A stretch of DNA of 64,000 bases from Hippasteria phrygiana (taxonomy: Eukaryota > Echinodermata > Asteroidea > Valvatida > Goniasteridae): positions 1,302,001 through 1,366,000 of the forward strand of contig JAZGUH010000331.1 of assembly GCA_037893225.1 (NCBI GenBank), given 5' to 3'. Positions 63,752 to 64,000 of the stretch are shown here, piece by piece. The first letter of the stretch is position 1; every line of letters starts with the position of its first letter. Position numbers and translations under genes: made by a program. The notes beneath the pieces were generated by a model, which was not told where the DNA came from, ran no database searches, and saw only the letters and a list, made by a program, of their open reading frames with translations.

Positions 63752-64000
63752 CAGAAGTCCCTCTTCAAACTCATCGTATGTGACACTCATGCTGCCGTCC
63801 TTGTCAAACTTGTTGAAGAAGTCCACCAGGCGTAGGTTGTTCTTCTGGATATAGCGCTGCAGCTTGAGCAAAGGGTTGAGTTTCTGCTTGGGTTTGACAT
63901 GTTCCTTCATGCCGCCGTGGTGTGTCTTGATGTTTGGCCGTGTCTCCTTCAGCTGGGTGTGGAGCTCTTCAAATTCTTTGTTAATTTGAATCCCCTGCCA
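63752..64000 (-). CDS. EF-hand protein, exon with first EF-hand (continues beyond window)
   Basis: The minus-strand frame is open from the right edge. It reads KEFEELHTQLKETRPNIKTH, then KQKLNPLLKLQRYIQKNNL, then FFNKFDKDGSMSVTYDEFEE and GLL, followed by GTGAGT. DKDGSMSVTYDE is a 12-residue EF-hand loop with Asp at 1 and 3, Ser at 5 and Glu at 12; Met replaces the usual Gly at 6. The next exon continues in phase with the second EF-hand. The gene may be a leucine-rich-repeat/EF-hand (LRRC74-like) or other calcium-binding protein; family assignment is weak because the N-terminus lies outside. Confidence 0.85.

Overview
The window is animal nuclear DNA, AT-rich, with spliced coding exons, several kinds of non-LTR retrotransposon, a DIRS-type retroelement, foldback and MITE-like DNA elements, a tRNA-derived SINE and many long poly-G/poly-C runs. 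This fits an invertebrate metazoan, probably marine. I cannot fix the phylum from sequence alone.

The most notable content is two related but clearly diverged endogenous copies of a mid-size double-stranded DNA virus or self-synthesising transposon of the Polinton/Maverick-adintovirus type. Copy A (1 to about 11,290) enters from the left edge. Copy B (19,954-29,319) is complete, with 175-bp terminal inverted repeats and a 5-bp target duplication. Both share one core order: a proline-rich membrane-anchored protein, a retroviral-type integrase (minus strand), a small membrane protein, a major capsid protein, an A32-type packaging ATPase, a tandem-repeat spacer, a small membrane peptide, two overlapping genes, another small protein, a large coiled-coil/membrane-active protein, and a last coiled-coil protein with a PPxY-containing tail in a shifted frame. 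Copy A also holds the end of a probable protein-primed DNA polymerase B and three tandem copies of a capsid-like gene. Copy B lacks these: about 840 bp of unrelated DNA sits between its left TIR and the start of homology. I recognised no adenovirus-type maturation protease in the visible part. Both copies carry frameshifts or stops, B far more than A, so both look like fossils, although several reading frames in A are intact.

Between and around the copies lie a decayed minus-strand LINE (about 12.0-14.5 kb), snap-back MITEs, a hAT-like MITE, and a foldback element with 400-bp arms inserted in a poly-C tract (17.2-18.4 kb).

From 33.8 kb to the right edge the window lies in a host gene on the minus strand. 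Three exons (63,752-64,000, 41,767-41,852 and 33,805-33,907, ending in a stop codon) join in phase and encode the C-terminal part of a protein with two EF-hands. The roughly 22-kb intron between the first two holds a SINE pair, a 5'-truncated CR1/Jockey-like LINE, a repeat family packed with TGACGTCA palindromes (45.2-47.9 kb), a 230-bp repeat in two dimers, a near full-length L1/Tx1-like LINE (50.8 to about 57 kb), a DIRS/Ngaro-like element with tyrosine recombinase and SGNH-hydrolase domains (about 57-61 kb), and a pogo/Tigger-type MITE (62.5-63.5 kb).

In the virus-like copies, integrase plus TIRs explain chromosomal insertion. Capsid protein, ATPase and the coiled-coil/membrane proteins imply a virion-forming ancestor. 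The comparison between copies is the most informative part: it shows an inverted gene, promoter motifs duplicated within each copy but different between copies, a conserved gene overlap, and a conserved shifted-frame PPxY tail.
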